A stretch of 6,378 nt of DNA from a bacterium. GTDB lineage: Bacteria; SZUA-79; Acidulodesulfobacterales; Acidulodesulfobacteraceae. Numbering within the stretch: position 1 is the stretch's first letter; the number at the start of each line of letters is the position of its first letter. Positions 6,190-6,378 of this stretch are shown here, in pieces. The DNA is taken from contig JAJZLA010000101.1 of assembly GCA_021803845.1 (NCBI GenBank), forward strand, positions 1-6,378, written 5' to 3'. The position numbers were made by a program, and so were the translations under genes. The notes below the pieces were generated by a model. That model was not told where the DNA came from and did no database searches. It saw nothing but the letters and a program-made list of their open reading frames with translations.

Positions 6190-6264
6190 GGCGGCATAGC
6201 CAAGCGGTAAGGCAGAGGTCTGCAAAACCTTTATACCTCGGTTCAATTCCGAGTGCCGCCTCCA
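6190..6264 (+). tRNA. tRNA-Cys (anticodon GCA), CCA encoded
   Basis: The full cloverleaf can be folded by hand. Acceptor GGCGGCA (6190-6196) pairs with TGCCGCC (6254-6260). The D-stem is GCC/GGC (6199-6201, 6211-6213) with a 9-base loop. Anticodon stem GAGGT/ACCTT (6215-6219, 6227-6231) has one G-T pair at its outer end. The loop CTGCAAA places the anticodon GCA at 6222-6224, the variable loop is 5 bases, and T-stem CTCGG/CCGAG (6237-6241, 6249-6253) encloses TTCAATT. The discriminator base is T (6261), the identity element expected for tRNA-Cys, and CCA (6262-6264) is encoded. It decodes UGC and UGU. Confidence 0.97.
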
Positions 6265-6298
6265 TGACAGCATAAAACGATAACCTATCGATAAAAAT

Positions 6299-6378
6299 AT
6301 GTATCAAATAATCGGTAAGAAAAATCTCGGCGAAGGGATAAATTTATACAATATATCGGCTCCGGATATTGCGTTAAA
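6299..6378 (+). CDS. Probable FAD/NAD-binding oxidoreductase subunit, NfnA/SudB-like (3' partial)
   Basis: Only the first 26 codons are present before the window ends. The translation starts MYQIIGKKNLGEGINLYNIS and continues APDIALK. This matches the N-terminal pattern of the sulfide dehydrogenase beta subunit / NfnA / dihydroorotate-dehydrogenase electron-transfer family, in which M-Y-x-I-x-x-K-x-x-L-x-x-x-I-x-L-x-x-I-x-A-P-x-I-A opens the FAD-binding barrel. Those proteins bind FAD, NAD(P)H and a [2Fe-2S] cluster and act with a glutamate-synthase-like partner in ferredoxin:NADP transhydrogenation. The cofactor motifs lie outside the window, so the assignment rests on the N-terminus alone. 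The ATG lies 34 bases after the tRNA end, without a Shine-Dalgarno sequence, and the gene may be transcribed from the tRNA promoter. Confidence 0.5.
   Translation, partial: MYQIIGKKNLGEGINLYNISAPDIAL

Noticed and set aside
6190..6264. tRNA-Cys as an integration site for a mobile element
   Set aside because: No repeat of the tRNA 3' end, integrase gene or change in gene style is seen within the window.
6278..6290. CGAT-AACCT-ATCG hairpin between tRNA-Cys and the last gene
   Set aside because: The stem is only four base pairs with no T-run after it, too weak for a terminator or riboswitch.

Overview
The window is AT-rich bacterial DNA with the cell-envelope genes of a Gram-negative type: a SurA-like export chaperone, a PilO-like inner-membrane protein, and a secreted protein built of Ig-like repeats. 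Menaquinone made by the futalosine route (mqnA), long A/T homopolymers inside genes, and the near absence of Shine-Dalgarno sequences suggest a low-GC, probably anaerobic lineage. A deltaproteobacterium-like organism would fit, but the sequence alone does not fix the taxon.

Left part (1-1511, plus strand): a HAD-family phosphatase whose first codons lie left of the window is followed 15 bases later by mqnA (chorismate dehydratase). The two are probably co-transcribed. Next, on the minus strand (2751 to 1486), comes a one-TM, PAS-containing PhoR-type histidine kinase. Its 3' end overlaps the 3' end of mqnA by 26 bases, and no response regulator gene lies beside it in the window.

Middle (2796-3822, plus strand): a small exported protein that looks like a SurA-type chaperone without a prolyl isomerase domain, then queD (6-carboxytetrahydropterin synthase, queuosine/7-deazaguanine pathway) 20 bases later. 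A 44-base AT-rich gap separates this pair from the divergent kinase gene.

Right part (3889-6119, plus strand): a two-gene unit. It encodes a GTG-started membrane protein that combines a PilO-like periplasmic domain, a Lys-rich linker and about three C-terminal TPRs, followed by an exported protein with three Ig-like repeats. This pair is the least ordinary part of the window and may belong to an envelope or pilus-like system, though that is inference. A tRNA-Cys(GCA) with an encoded CCA end follows (6190-6264). At the right edge are the first 26 codons of a gene resembling the FAD/NAD-binding subunit of NfnA/SudB-type ferredoxin-NADP oxidoreductases.

No insertion sequence, CRISPR array, rRNA or convincing intrinsic terminator was seen. 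No gap between genes exceeds 300 bases.
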